Below, in pieces: positions 50,045 through 59,068 of a stretch of DNA of 64,000 bases. A program made the translations under genes and the position numbers. The notes beneath the pieces are model-generated. The model ran no database searches, was not told the origin of the DNA, and saw only the letters and a program-made list of their open reading frames with translations. The DNA is from Lachnospiraceae bacterium (GTDB taxonomy: Bacteria; Bacillota; Clostridia; Lachnospirales; Lachnospiraceae), in assembly GCA_015056765.1 (NCBI GenBank), contig SVFQ01000002.1, forward strand, positions 62,001-126,000. Reading direction: 5' to 3'. Each line of letters opens with the position of its first letter. The first letter of the stretch is position 1.

Positions 50045-51985
50045 ATGATTTTATCAGTACAAAATGTAAGCAAAAGCTTTGATGGAAAAGAGATTCTAAA
50101 CCATGCAAGCTTTCATATAGAAGACCATGAAAAAATCGCATTAGTTGGTCAAAACGGTAGTGGAAAAACCACCCTGCTGAACATGATTACCGGGAAATTT
50201 GCTCCGGATGATGGTGTCATATCCATTCAAAAAGGAGCTACCATCGGGTATCTGAATCAGCATCCTGTGATGGATTCCGATTGTACGATTTATGAGGAAT
50301 TACTGGATGTATTCGCCCCATTGATGGAACTGGAAAATCAAATCAGAGAAGCTGAAGTCCAGATGAAACACCTGCAAGACGCAGAACTCAGTGCTCATAT
50401 GGAGCGCTACTCTGCTATGACCGCCAGTTTCGAAGCCCAAAACGGTTACGCTTATAAAAGTGAATTAAATGGTGTCTTGAAAGGTCTGGGCTTTTTAGAA
50501 GAAGAATACGATAAAAAAGTAAATACTCTATCCGGAGGACAAAAGACCAGAGTTGCCCTTGGCAAAATCCTATTAAAGAAACCAGATTTAATCTTACTGG
50601 ATGAGCCTACTAACCATTTGGACATGAAGGCAACCACCTGGCTGGAAACCTATTTGCTGAATTATAGTGGTGCTGTTTGTCTTGTGAGCCATGACCGTTA
50701 TTTCTTAAATCGTATCGTAAGCAAAGTCGTGGAGGTAGAACGGACTGAAGTCTCTTCTTATGATGGAAATTATGAAGACTTTGCCAAAAAGAAAGAGGCG
50801 AAACGTGCTGCTCAAATCCATGCTTACTTAAACCAACAGCAAGAAATCAAACATCAGCAGGAGGTTATCACAAAACTAAAACAGTTCAATCGTGAGAAAT
50901 CCATTAAACGTGCTGAAAGCCGTGAAAAGCTTTTAGCCAAAGTGGAAGTATTGGATAAGCCTGCAGGGGATTTGGCTAAAATGAATTTAGAGCTGACTCC
51001 TGCAATCGAAAGCGGTAAAGACGTTTTAGCCATTGAGCATTTGGCCAAACAGTTCGATGAAGAACCATTATTTACAGATTTAAACTTCGAAATCAAACGA
51101 GGCGAAAAGGTTGCCATCATTGGAGATAATGGCACCGGAAAGACCACCATATTAAAGATTCTAAATGGAATTGTGACGCCGGATGCCGGCCAATTTAAGC
51201 TTGGTTCCAACGTGGAAATCGGTTATTATGACCAGGAACATCACGTCCTTGATCCCGACAAAACCATCTACGATGAGATTGCGGATACCTATCCCGGCAT
51301 GACCATCACCAAGATTCGAAATGTACTTGCTGCATTTCTTTTTACAGGGGATGATGTATTTAAACTGATTCGGGATTGTAGCGGTGGTGAACGAGGCAGA
51401 ATTTCCCTTGCCAAGCTGATGCTTAGCAATGCCAACTTCCTGATTCTGGATGAGCCTACTAACCACTTAGATATCGATTCAAAAGAGATTCTGGAAAATG
51501 CATTAAACAACTATACCGGCACTCTCCTATACGTATCTCACGACCGATACTTTATCAACCAAACCGCAAGCCGTATTCTGGAGTTGGAGAATCAAACTCT
51601 TACAGAATACCTAGGTAATTATGATTACTACCAGGAGAAAAAAGCAGAACGATTTGGCGTAAAAGAATTTACCTCTACCCTGGCCGGTCGCGCAGAACAA
51701 CTGCAAAGTGCACCAAAAGTCGAATCGGAAGCAAAGCTGGACTGGGCAGAAAGTAAAAAAGAACAAGCCAGAATTCGCAAACTGGAAAACGACTTAGCAA
51801 AAACAGAATCTGCCATCGAAACCTTAGAAACAAAGATTTCTGATTTGGAAACCGAGATGGCATCACCGGAAGTATGTACCAATGTAGGCCGTCTCAACGA
51901 ACTTTCCAAAGAATGCGAAAGTGTAAAAGAAGAACTGACGAAACTATATGATACCTGGGAGGAAATCTCTTCCCAATTGGGTTAA
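50045..51985 (+). CDS. ABC-F family ATPase (ribosome-associated type)
   Basis: A soluble twin-ATPase of 646 residues. First cassette: 'LVGQNGSGKTTLLNMI', 'LSGGQKTRVALGKILL', 'LLDEPTNHLDM'. Second: 'IIGDNGTGKTTILKIL', 'CSGGERGRISLAKLML', 'LILDEPTNHLDI'. Between them is the charged linker helix pair typical of ABC-F ('KQFNREKSIKRAESREK'), and a C-terminal coiled coil (about 570-645). No membrane domain. Housekeeping members (YdiF/Uup type) act on stalled ribosomes; some relatives protect against antibiotics, but nothing here argues for resistance. It is the only plus-strand gene in the window. Start after AAGGAG. Confidence 0.93.
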   Translation: MILSVQNVSKSFDGKEILNHASFHIEDHEKIALVGQNGSGKTTLLNMITGKFAPDDGVISIQKGATIGYLNQHPVMDSDCTIYEELLDVFAPLMELENQIREAEVQMKHLQDAELSAHMERYSAMTASFEAQNGYAYKSELNGVLKGLGFLEEEYDKKVNTLSGGQKTRVALGKILLKKPDLILLDEPTNHLDMKATTWLETYLLNYSGAVCLVSHDRYFLNRIVSKVVEVERTEVSSYDGNYEDFAKKKEAKRAAQIHAYLNQQQEIKHQQEVITKLKQFNREKSIKRAESREKLLAKVEVLDKPAGDLAKMNLELTPAIESGKDVLAIEHLAKQFDEEPLFTDLNFEIKRGEKVAIIGDNGTGKTTILKILNGIVTPDAGQFKLGSNVEIGYYDQEHHVLDPDKTIYDEIADTYPGMTITKIRNVLAAFLFTGDDVFKLIRDCSGGERGRISLAKLMLSNANFLILDEPTNHLDIDSKEILENALNNYTGTLLYVSHDRYFINQTASRILELENQTLTEYLGNYDYYQEKKAERFGVKEFTSTLAGRAEQLQSAPKVESEAKLDWAESKKEQARIRKLENDLAKTESAIETLETKISDLETEMASPEVCTNVGRLNELSKECESVKEELTKLYDTWEEISSQLG

Positions 51986-52011
51986 GATAAGATTTCTTTT
52001 TTCTATAACGC

Positions 52012-52050
52012 AAAAAAGCCCGGAGAGGATCCACTCTCCGAGCATTTTTA
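52012..52050 (+). terminator. Bidirectional terminator between the ABC-F and NUDIX genes
   Basis: A stem CGGAGAG with CTCTCCG (52021-52027 and 52034-52040), extended by GC pairs after one mismatch, has a 6-base loop. It is flanked by AAAAAA on the left and ATTTTTATT on the right, so it can end transcripts from both the plus-strand ABC-F gene and the minus-strand NUDIX gene. Confidence 0.85.
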
Positions 52051-52053
52051 TTA

Positions 52054-52530
52054 TCATTTTGTGTTGTCAGGATAAGAATGCAAGGTATGCTTTAAAAGAT
52101 TACCCTTATCATCGTATTCCAGTTTCAGGGAAAAGAAAGGTGCATTCTCTTCTAGCAATCGGAAAAACAACTTATCCCCTTCCCAAATAGGCAGATTACA
52201 CGCTTCGGAAATCGGAACCCATTCCAAATCTCCTTCATCGCACACAATCTCCTCGCCTTCAAAAGAATCAGAAGTAAATAGATGCATATACTCCGTTATG
52301 TCCTGATAGAGAAAAGTCACAATTCCACGATATCTCATGGACTTCAAGCAATATCCGGTTTCTTCCAGCACTTCTCTTTTGACGCAGTCTTCCGGAGACT
52401 CTTTCTCCTCAAACTTACCACCTACACCAATCCACTTATCTTTATTATAATCGCCTTCTTTTTTAGTGCGGTGAAGCATCAAGTAGGCATCATCCCGAAT
52501 CAAATAACACAATGTAGAGTTAATAACCAT
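52054..52530 (-). CDS. NUDIX hydrolase, 8-oxo-dGTP diphosphatase-like
   Basis: A 158-residue NUDIX protein. The box 'GGKFEEKESPEDCVKREV' followed by LEETG fits G-x5-E-x7-REUxEExGU. 'MVINSTLCYLIRDDAYLMLH' and 'KEGDYNKDKWIGVGG' resemble MutT/YtkD-like enzymes that clean oxidised or modified nucleotides. The exact substrate cannot be told. It follows the isocitrate dehydrogenase gene by 32 bases and ends at a shared terminator. Confidence 0.88.
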   Translation of the reverse strand: MVINSTLCYLIRDDAYLMLHRTKKEGDYNKDKWIGVGGKFEEKESPEDCVKREVLEETGYCLKSMRYRGIVTFLYQDITEYMHLFTSDSFEGEEIVCDEGDLEWVPISEACNLPIWEGDKLFFRLLEENAPFFSLKLEYDDKGNLLKHTLHSYPDNTK

Positions 52531-52562
52531 AAGTTTGCCCCATCTATCCTTTTAGAAAGCAA

Positions 52563-53771
52563 CTAGTCCAAGTTGTCAAAGGTTTCTCTAATCGCAAGGA
52601 TAAAGTCTTTAGAACTAAGCTTCTGTACATTGTCCAAAGTGGTAATCAAGGCCAAATCTCCGGTCATTTTACCGGATTCAATGGTCTTAAGTGTAGCTTC
52701 TTCTAACTTCTTTGCGAAGGCACAAAGCTGTGCATTACCGTCTAATTCGCCTCTTTTATATAAAGCGCCGGTCCAAGCAAAGATTGTGGCTACGGAGTTG
52801 GTAGAAGTTTCCTCCCCCTTTAAATGCTTATAATAATGTCTCTGCACGGTACCATGTGCTGCTTCATACTCGTAAAAACCATCCGGAGACACCAAAACTG
52901 AAGTCATCATAGCAAGTGAGCCAAAAGCGGAGCTTACCATATCACTCATTACATCCCCGTCATAGTTCTTGCAAGCCCAGATAAAGCCGCCTTTGGATTT
53001 CATGACACGAGCTACCGCATCATCAATTAAAGTATAGAAATATTCGATACCTGCCTTATCAAACTTCTCTTTATATTCCTTCTCAAAGATTTCCTGGAAG
53101 ATATCTTTGAAAGTATGGTCATACTTTTTGGAAATGGTATCCTTGGTAGCAAACCATACGTCCTGCTTTGTATCTAACGCATAGTTAAAACAAGCTTTTG
53201 CAAAGCTACGAATAGACTTGTCCGTATTATGCATGCCCTGCAATACACCAGGTCCGGTAAATTCATGAATTACTTCTCTAGTTTCATTTCCGTTTTCATC
53301 AGTGAAAACAAGTTCTGCTTTTCCGGGACCCGGTACTTTGATTTCCACGTTTTTATATACATCACCATATGCATGTCTGGCAAGGGTGATTGGTTTCTGC
53401 CAGTTACGCACACAAGGTTCAATCCCTTTTACGATAATAGGTGTACGGAACACGGTGCCATCTAAGATTGCACGAATTGTGCCATTTGGGCTCTTCCACA
53501 TTTTAGAAAGTCCATATTCTTCAACTCGGGCTGCGTTAGGGGTAATGGTGGCACATTTTACTGCTACGCCGTACTTTTTGGTAGCATTAGCAGCATCTAC
53601 GGTAACCTGATCTAAAGTTTCTTCCCTATGCTTTAAGCCTAAATCATAGTACTCTGTGTTTAACTCAATGTATGGCAAAAGAAGTTCCTCTTTAATCATC
53701 TGCCAAAGGATGCGGGTCATTTCATCCCCGTCCATTTCAACAAGAGGTGTCTGCATCTGTATTTTAGCCAT
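52563..53771 (-). CDS. icd: NADP-dependent isocitrate dehydrogenase
   Basis: Oxidatively decarboxylates isocitrate to 2-oxoglutarate. The 402 residues are of the homodimeric type shared with eukaryotes: '[20 protein letters not shown]', '[20 protein letters not shown]', '[19 protein letters not shown]', '[12 protein letters not shown]'. I chose the ATG at 53771, ten bases after GGAGG and overlapping the regulator stop by one base (TAATG). With the citrate synthase upstream it feeds glutamate synthesis; no aconitase gene is present in the operon. Confidence 0.96.
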   Translation of the reverse strand: MAKIQMQTPLVEMDGDEMTRILWQMIKEELLLPYIELNTEYYDLGLKHREETLDQVTVDAANATKKYGVAVKCATITPNAARVEEYGLSKMWKSPNGTIRAILDGTVFRTPIIVKGIEPCVRNWQKPITLARHAYGDVYKNVEIKVPGPGKAELVFTDENGNETREVIHEFTGPGVLQGMHNTDKSIRSFAKACFNYALDTKQDVWFATKDTISKKYDHTFKDIFQEIFEKEYKEKFDKAGIEYFYTLIDDAVARVMKSKGGFIWACKNYDGDVMSDMVSSAFGSLAMMTSVLVSPDGFYEYEAAHGTVQRHYYKHLKGEETSTNSVATIFAWTGALYKRGELDGNAQLCAFAKKLEEATLKTIESGKMTGDLALITTLDNVQKLSSKDFILAIRETFDNLD

Positions 53772-54463
53772 TATTTTGTGCCCTCCTCGCAAAGTTCTTT
53801 CAGCCCATTGGCTACCATATTTTCGTAGGCATTAATCATATGTGTATGTGCAAGCTGCTCAGCCAAATCTGCATCTTTTGCTTTAATTGCCTCCAAGATT
53901 GCACGGTGTTCTCCGTTGGATTCCAGCCCTCTTTTTGTAGAAAGAGTTTTCTTACGAACACGAAGCACATAGTCATGATAGTCTTTCAATAAATGCTCCA
54001 GCATTTTAGACTTGCATGCCTCATAAAGGATTTCATGGAAACGATTATCTAATTGGGTCATCTGATCCATATGTCCCTTTTGCGCATGGAACTCCGCCAG
54101 ATATACATTTTCTTCCATTTCCTCAATCTGTTCCTCTGTAATATGCTCTGTAGCCCATCTGGCAGCCAGACCTTCCAGTCTGGAACGGATCATATAGATA
54201 TCCTTGACATCTTCTGCTGTAATCCCTGTTACATAAGCGCCTTTATTGGGAATAATCTGCAAAAGGCCTTCCAGTTCTAATTGTCTAAAAGCCTCTCTTA
54301 CAGGAGTTCTGGATACACCCAGTTCTTCCCCAATTGCAACTTCTTTTAATTCTTCTCGTTCTTTATATACCCCGTTCAGGATATCGCTACGGATTTTCTG
54401 AAAAACTCTCCCTCGAAGAGAAAACTTATCAGATACTTCCGCTGTTACATCATAATTCTTCAT
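53771..54463 (-). CDS. GntR-family transcriptional regulator, FadR/FCD type
   Basis: A 230-residue regulator. The N-terminal winged helix reads '[20 protein letters not shown]' and '[18 protein letters not shown]'; the C-terminal helical FCD ligand domain (about 85-225) has metal-site-like '[11 protein letters not shown]' and '[13 protein letters not shown]'. FCD proteins bind organic acids. It lies between the citrate synthase and isocitrate dehydrogenase genes, and the palindrome at 55988-56003 is the obvious candidate operator, so it probably controls its own operon in response to a TCA-type acid. Confidence 0.92.
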   Translation of the reverse strand: MKNYDVTAEVSDKFSLRGRVFQKIRSDILNGVYKEREELKEVAIGEELGVSRTPVREAFRQLELEGLLQIIPNKGAYVTGITAEDVKDIYMIRSRLEGLAARWATEHITEEQIEEMEENVYLAEFHAQKGHMDQMTQLDNRFHEILYEACKSKMLEHLLKDYHDYVLRVRKKTLSTKRGLESNGEHRAILEAIKAKDADLAEQLAHTHMINAYENMVANGLKELCEEGTK

Positions 54464-54490
54464 GGTAATCCCTCATAACTCAAACAGAAC

Positions 54491-55927
54491 TTAATCCAAA
54501 TCCTGACCCGGAATGGAGATGTTCTTTTCTTTACAAATTTTCGCAATCTGTGCGACTAATTCATCATCCGTCATAACCGTCACACGGCCTTCCGCATACT
54601 GTTCATCTACCCATTCCTTCATGGTGGTAATCAAAGTATCCGTTTTCTCAAACCACTGATCTGCAGGAATATGGAAATAGGTATTAATCCAGTGTGCAAT
54701 ACCCGCCAAACCGGAGGTATTGCTAATAGCACAAAGGACAGGTCTATTCAAGAATTTCTCCGTATCAAAGATGTTATAAATCTCTTCATTCTTTAAAAGA
54801 CCATCCGCATGAATGCCGGCTCTGGTTACGTTGAAGTTCTTTCCTACAAACGGCGTTCTAGGTGGGATATGATAACCGATTTCTTTTTCGTAGTATTCCG
54901 CAAGCTCCGTAATAACTGTTGTATCCATGCCATTTAAATGGCCTTTCAGCTGAGCATATTCAAATACCATAGCTTCCAGTGGTGTATTACCGGTACGCTC
55001 TCCTATACCAAACAAAGAGCAGTTTACACCGCAGCAACCATATAACCAGGCCGTAGTGGAATTACTTACTGCTTTATAAAAATCATTGTGTCCATGCCAC
55101 TCAATAAGCTCACAAGGTACTCCGGCGTGTTTATGCAACGCATAGATAATACCTTGTACAGAACGTGGAATAACCGCACCAGGATAGTTTACGCCGTAGC
55201 CCATGGTATCGCAAGCACGAATCTTAATGGGAATCTTGTATTCTTCCATAAGCTTCATTACTTCCAGGCAGAATGGTACCACATATCCATAGATATCTGC
55301 TCTGGTAATATCCTCTAAGTGACAACGTGGAGAAATGCCCTCCTCAAGACATTCTCTAATGACACTTAAATAATGCTCCATGGCCTGCTTTCTAGTCATC
55401 TTGAGCTTCATAAAGATATGATAGTCACTGCAGCTGACCAGAATACCGGTTTCCTTCATACCGATTTCCTTAACCAGTTTAAAGTCCTCTTTCGAAGCTC
55501 GAATCCAGCTGGTAATCTCAGGAAACTTGTAGCCACGCTCCATGCACTTATAGACAGCGTCCCTATCCTTTTTGCTGTATAAGAAAAACTCACTGGCACG
55601 AATCATGCCGTTTTCTCCGCCGAGCCTGTGCAGATAGTCATAGATTGTCACAATCTGCTCCGTGGTATAAGGAGCCCTGGACTGCTGACCATCACGGAAA
55701 GTGGTATCTGTAATCCAAATCTCCTTCGGCATATTATGAGGTACGATTCGATCATTAAAGGGAATCTTCGGGATTTCCGAATAAGGAAACATATTTCGGA
55801 AGGTGTTTGGTTTTTTCACATCATCCAAAATATACATATGCTCTTCTATTTCCAGAAGATTATTACTTTCATTCATAGAAACCGGACGATTGGTAAAATA
55901 GTCCTGATTTTCAAAGTCTTCGTTCAT
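54491..55927 (-). CDS. Re-type citrate synthase (isopropylmalate/homocitrate synthase superfamily)
   Basis: A DRE-TIM metallolyase of 478 residues: 'WITDTTFRDGQQSRAPYT' near residue 75, 'SPRCHLEDITRADIYG', and the metal site 'WHGHNDFYKAV' followed by 'NCSLFGIGERTGNTPLEAM'. Such genes are often annotated 2-isopropylmalate or homocitrate synthase. No regulatory LeuA dimer domain is visible, the N-terminus ('PYSEIPKIPFNDR') is like the Re-citrate synthase of clostridia, and the partner gene is icd rather than leuB. I therefore favour condensation of oxaloacetate and acetyl-CoA to citrate. Start after GAGGAG. Confidence 0.82.
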   Translation of the reverse strand: MNEDFENQDYFTNRPVSMNESNNLLEIEEHMYILDDVKKPNTFRNMFPYSEIPKIPFNDRIVPHNMPKEIWITDTTFRDGQQSRAPYTTEQIVTIYDYLHRLGGENGMIRASEFFLYSKKDRDAVYKCMERGYKFPEITSWIRASKEDFKLVKEIGMKETGILVSCSDYHIFMKLKMTRKQAMEHYLSVIRECLEEGISPRCHLEDITRADIYGYVVPFCLEVMKLMEEYKIPIKIRACDTMGYGVNYPGAVIPRSVQGIIYALHKHAGVPCELIEWHGHNDFYKAVSNSTTAWLYGCCGVNCSLFGIGERTGNTPLEAMVFEYAQLKGHLNGMDTTVITELAEYYEKEIGYHIPPRTPFVGKNFNVTRAGIHADGLLKNEEIYNIFDTEKFLNRPVLCAISNTSGLAGIAHWINTYFHIPADQWFEKTDTLITTMKEWVDEQYAEGRVTVMTDDELVAQIAKICKEKNISIPGQDLD

Positions 55928-55987
55928 ACTGTTCTCCTCGTTATTAGTTCCTCTGTTTCCTAAAAAACACTCCTCTGTTTTCCTGTA

Positions 55988-56003
55988 TTATTGTATACAA
56001 TAA
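55988..56003. promoter_or_regulatory. Palindromic operator covering the -10, probable GntR/FCD binding site
   Basis: TTATTGTATACAATAA is a perfect 16-bp palindrome with the core TTGTATACAA, the kind of site bound by FadR/FCD GntR proteins. It covers the whole -10 hexamer, so binding would block RNA polymerase. The second gene of the operon encodes such a regulator. Confidence 0.7.
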
Positions 56004-56018
56004 AAAACTATACGTCAA
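55990..56018 (-). promoter_or_regulatory. Predicted promoter of the citrate synthase operon
   Basis: Minus strand -35 TTGACG (56018-56013), 17-base spacer, -10 TACAAT (55995-55990), about 63 bases before the start codon. Confidence 0.8.
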
Positions 56019-56041
56019 CCACTTTATCGCTGTAACGCAAT

Positions 56042-56068
56042 AAAAAAGTGCTCCGAATGGAGCACTTT
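56042..56068 (-). terminator. Rho-independent terminator after the BspA-like pair
   Basis: A 9-bp perfect stem (AAGTGCTCC at 56046-56054 with GGAGCACTT at 56059-56067) has a 4-base loop and is followed on the minus strand by TTTTTTA. Confidence 0.92.
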
Positions 56069-56093
56069 CCTAGTTTTGTATCTTAAAATCTCA

Positions 56094-59054
56094 CTAAACT
56101 ACTTTCTTTCTATTGGCGAATACCAGCAAAGCGATGCCGGTAAACAGGAACCCAAATACAAGAAACCACTTCGGATGAATCAAATCACCCGTATCCGGTG
56201 TATCATCTAAAGCTACGTTGCCTTCCGTATAAATCACTTTGCCCGCTCGAATTTGCACATTGCCTGTTCCATTCCCTTCATAGGAATAAAATCCAATAGG
56301 CGAAAAATGATTGGTCTTAAAGGTAAGTTTATGGTTCAGCAAGGAAGAATCTACCGTATAATCCAGCTCTTCTAGCTGTCCATCTTCATCTGCAGTAATC
56401 ACATGTAAGGTACCATTTTTCTGAAGTTCTTTTGGCACGTCCATGGTGATTTTCATGTACTGTTTGCCAAGCTTTGTAATGTTGACGCTATCAGTCGGAT
56501 CATACAAAGACATGGAAACTGCAATAATGTTCTCCGGAATATCCTCTCCATAGGCATTTCGATAGCCACTGCTTAGAATATTCTTTGCAATATCATTATC
56601 TTCTACGTGAAGGTTTAGTTTTTCTGAATTTCCACTTAACATTGCTGTAATGTCATCCTTCACCTGATTAGAAGTAGAAAGAACCTGTATGCCTGTTTCT
56701 TCTCCCTCTTTGGAAGCATAAAGCACGGATTTCGTAGCGCTATAATCTCCCGGTACAACAGAAAGCGTCTGTCCTCCGGAAAGCAACGAAGCCGGCAATG
56801 GCATCTGCTCTTCGATAGCACCTGTGATCTCTTTTATGGGCACAGCACTACTTCCGTCAGATTCAAACACAATTCCAATCATTCCGCGTTTTAGCGGATC
56901 TCCAACTGTTCCGGAAAAGTCGTGGCTACCCTTTGGTAAAATCACATAATCCACCCCTTTTAACGCCAACGTACGATAATCCTTGGCCGATAAACGATTG
57001 GTAGAATCGTTGGTGCGGATTTTCGGTAGATTCATCCCCCGGAACGTCACAGAAACCTCTGCATCTGAAGCCTTTGAGGTACTGACATCCATACTGGAAA
57101 GTCCTAGATATTTCAGGGTGCTAGGCATCACAATATCCGTAATGGGACAACCGGCAAAAGCTCTATCTTCAATGGTGGTTAAGCCTTCCGGCAAAGTTAC
57201 ATTTGTTAAGTTATGGCAGTTTTGGAATGCTGCTTCTTCTATGGTTTCCAAAGAATCCGGCATAGCTACAGAAGTCAGATTTTCATTTTCTGCAAACGCA
57301 TAGGCAGCTATGTGCTTTACTCCATCCGGCAATACAAGATTAGAGCCGTTTCCTCTATAGGCTAGTAAAACTCCATCTCCTACTACTAAGAAGTCCGCCG
57401 TTCCATTGTCATAAAAGTTCTGCAAATATGGTGTATGGTCAAAAGCATAGGCTTCTATTCTGGAAACAGACGTTGGTATACTAACATCTGTCAAATTATC
57501 GCAATGATAGAATGCGGCATAGTCAATCTCTTTCACAGAATCCGGAATCGTTATGGAAGTAAGACCGGATCTGGCAAATGCAAAATCCCGAATAGAACTG
57601 ATATCACTAGGAAATTCAAATTCTTTGGTGTCTTCACTTCTGTAAAAAGCCTGGGCGGTAATGGCATTCTGATATACGGTAAACTTTGGCAAGCTTACAG
57701 CCTTTTCTGCACTATCTGAAATGCTACGATTCATCTCCTGCAAAGAAAGCACAGAACCTTGGTCTTCTGCTGACTGGATGTCTCCATCAGGCGCATTCTC
57801 AGACGTCGATGTGCTCACCTGCTCCTCTGTAGGTGCACCGGCGTCCTCTGTGGTATCCCCATTTCCGGACATGACATGGAAAGTATCGGATTTTACTTGC
57901 GAAACTAAGATACTTCCATCCTCCACTGCAGGCTGGCGCGCTACAGATTCTCCTGCCATCAAAGTCTGTTTCGAATTATCTACAAAAAGTACTGCTTTAT
58001 TTCCAACGATTTTACTATTTGCCAGATTATCCCCTCCGGCATAGAGTACGTAAGAGTACGTGCCATCTTCATTTTGGTGGATAAAGTTATTTCCATCCCC
58101 CACACCGGTACCGGAGTTATCCCCATTGCCATCAGTTTGGCCATCACCACCAGTAGTATTCTGGGTGTCTGTATCTTGTTTCGAAGCATCATTTCCGGAT
58201 ACCGAGTTTCCTGATACATCATTTCCGGACACAGAACCATTTCCCACCGTATCTACACGAATGGCATCGTTTGTGTCCTGATCTTCTGCTTTCCTTACAT
58301 CAGAATCCGTAAGAAGTGGGCAACCGTCAAAGGCCGTCGGATCAATTTGAGTCACAGGGGTGTGATTCACTTTGGCCAAATTCACACAATTGGCAAAAGC
58401 CTTCATGCGAATGTATCGAACGCTGGCAGGAAAATCCAACACTTTAATACCTGTACAGTTGGTAAAGGCATAGGCCGGAATAGTACTCAAGGAAGACGGT
58501 ACTAAAATCTGTTCAATGGTATCGCATCCCCAAGCAGCAAAATCGCTCATCTTCTTTACAGAAGTAGGAATGTTTAAGGATTTGATTTTGGCCCCGGGCA
58601 ATACTTCAAACAGTACGGATTTATCATCACTTAGAATGAGCCCATCCGCACACACAAAGTTGGCACCGCCTTCAAAAGATACGCTTGGTAAATTCGTACA
58701 ACCGGCAAAAGCCCCGTCCCCTAAGGAACGAAGCCCACTGCCTTTTATATATACACTTTTGAGAGAGGTGCAGTTAGAAAAAGCTGCACCTCCAATACTT
58801 GTGACATCTGTTGGTATGGAAACACTTTCCAGCGTAGTACAAGCCGCAAAAGCATTTTCCCCGATCGATTTCACACTGCTTGGAATGACTAATGTCTTAG
58901 CAGTACCGACATACTGCACTAAAGTAGAGCCTTCCATGATCATATCACCGGAAGCCTGGGTGCTGGCCGCAGTAGGCAAAGCCGGAATCTGCGTACAGAT
59001 CAGTGCAGTTATGAGAAGTAGTGCCCCAAGCACATTTTGAATCGGCCGTCTCAT
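56094..59054 (-). CDS. BspA-type leucine-rich-repeat surface protein
   Basis: A 986-residue secreted protein. A signal peptide (about 1-31, ending ALPTAAS) is followed by LRR_5 repeats in two blocks (about 45-255 and 480-670) of the type 'SIGENAFAACTTLESVSIP' and 'TIEEAAFQNCHNLTNVTLP'. A Gly/Asn/Asp linker with three VSGN(D/S) repeats lies near 275-290. A C-terminal domain (about 790-930) ends in TPDTGD (56201-56184), a hydrophobic segment and RKKVV: a sortase-like wall-sorting tail or a plain membrane anchor. LRR_5 proteins often bind host or matrix ligands. It follows a related gene by 14 bases. Confidence 0.85.
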   Translation of the reverse strand: MRRPIQNVLGALLLITALICTQIPALPTAASTQASGDMIMEGSTLVQYVGTAKTLVIPSSVKSIGENAFAACTTLESVSIPTDVTSIGGAAFSNCTSLKSVYIKGSGLRSLGDGAFAGCTNLPSVSFEGGANFVCADGLILSDDKSVLFEVLPGAKIKSLNIPTSVKKMSDFAAWGCDTIEQILVPSSLSTIPAYAFTNCTGIKVLDFPASVRYIRMKAFANCVNLAKVNHTPVTQIDPTAFDGCPLLTDSDVRKAEDQDTNDAIRVDTVGNGSVSGNDVSGNSVSGNDASKQDTDTQNTTGGDGQTDGNGDNSGTGVGDGNNFIHQNEDGTYSYVLYAGGDNLANSKIVGNKAVLFVDNSKQTLMAGESVARQPAVEDGSILVSQVKSDTFHVMSGNGDTTEDAGAPTEEQVSTSTSENAPDGDIQSAEDQGSVLSLQEMNRSISDSAEKAVSLPKFTVYQNAITAQAFYRSEDTKEFEFPSDISSIRDFAFARSGLTSITIPDSVKEIDYAAFYHCDNLTDVSIPTSVSRIEAYAFDHTPYLQNFYDNGTADFLVVGDGVLLAYRGNGSNLVLPDGVKHIAAYAFAENENLTSVAMPDSLETIEEAAFQNCHNLTNVTLPEGLTTIEDRAFAGCPITDIVMPSTLKYLGLSSMDVSTSKASDAEVSVTFRGMNLPKIRTNDSTNRLSAKDYRTLALKGVDYVILPKGSHDFSGTVGDPLKRGMIGIVFESDGSSAVPIKEITGAIEEQMPLPASLLSGGQTLSVVPGDYSATKSVLYASKEGEETGIQVLSTSNQVKDDITAMLSGNSEKLNLHVEDNDIAKNILSSGYRNAYGEDIPENIIAVSMSLYDPTDSVNITKLGKQYMKITMDVPKELQKNGTLHVITADEDGQLEELDYTVDSSLLNHKLTFKTNHFSPIGFYSYEGNGTGNVQIRAGKVIYTEGNVALDDTPDTGDLIHPKWFLVFGFLFTGIALLVFANRKKVV
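58188..58232 (-). repeat. Short coding repeat VSGN(D/S) in the linker
   Basis: Three tandem 15-base units encode VSGND-VSGNS-VSGND in the linker of the surface protein. This motif is frequent in extracellular linkers of Lachnospiraceae proteins. Confidence 0.7.
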
Positions 59055-59068
59055 AAATCCATCATCCT

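Noticed and set aside
58516-59040. Open frame of 174 codons on the plus strand
   Set aside because: It is antisense to the start of a BspA-like gene; its regular pattern mirrors the leucine-rich repeats on the other strand.
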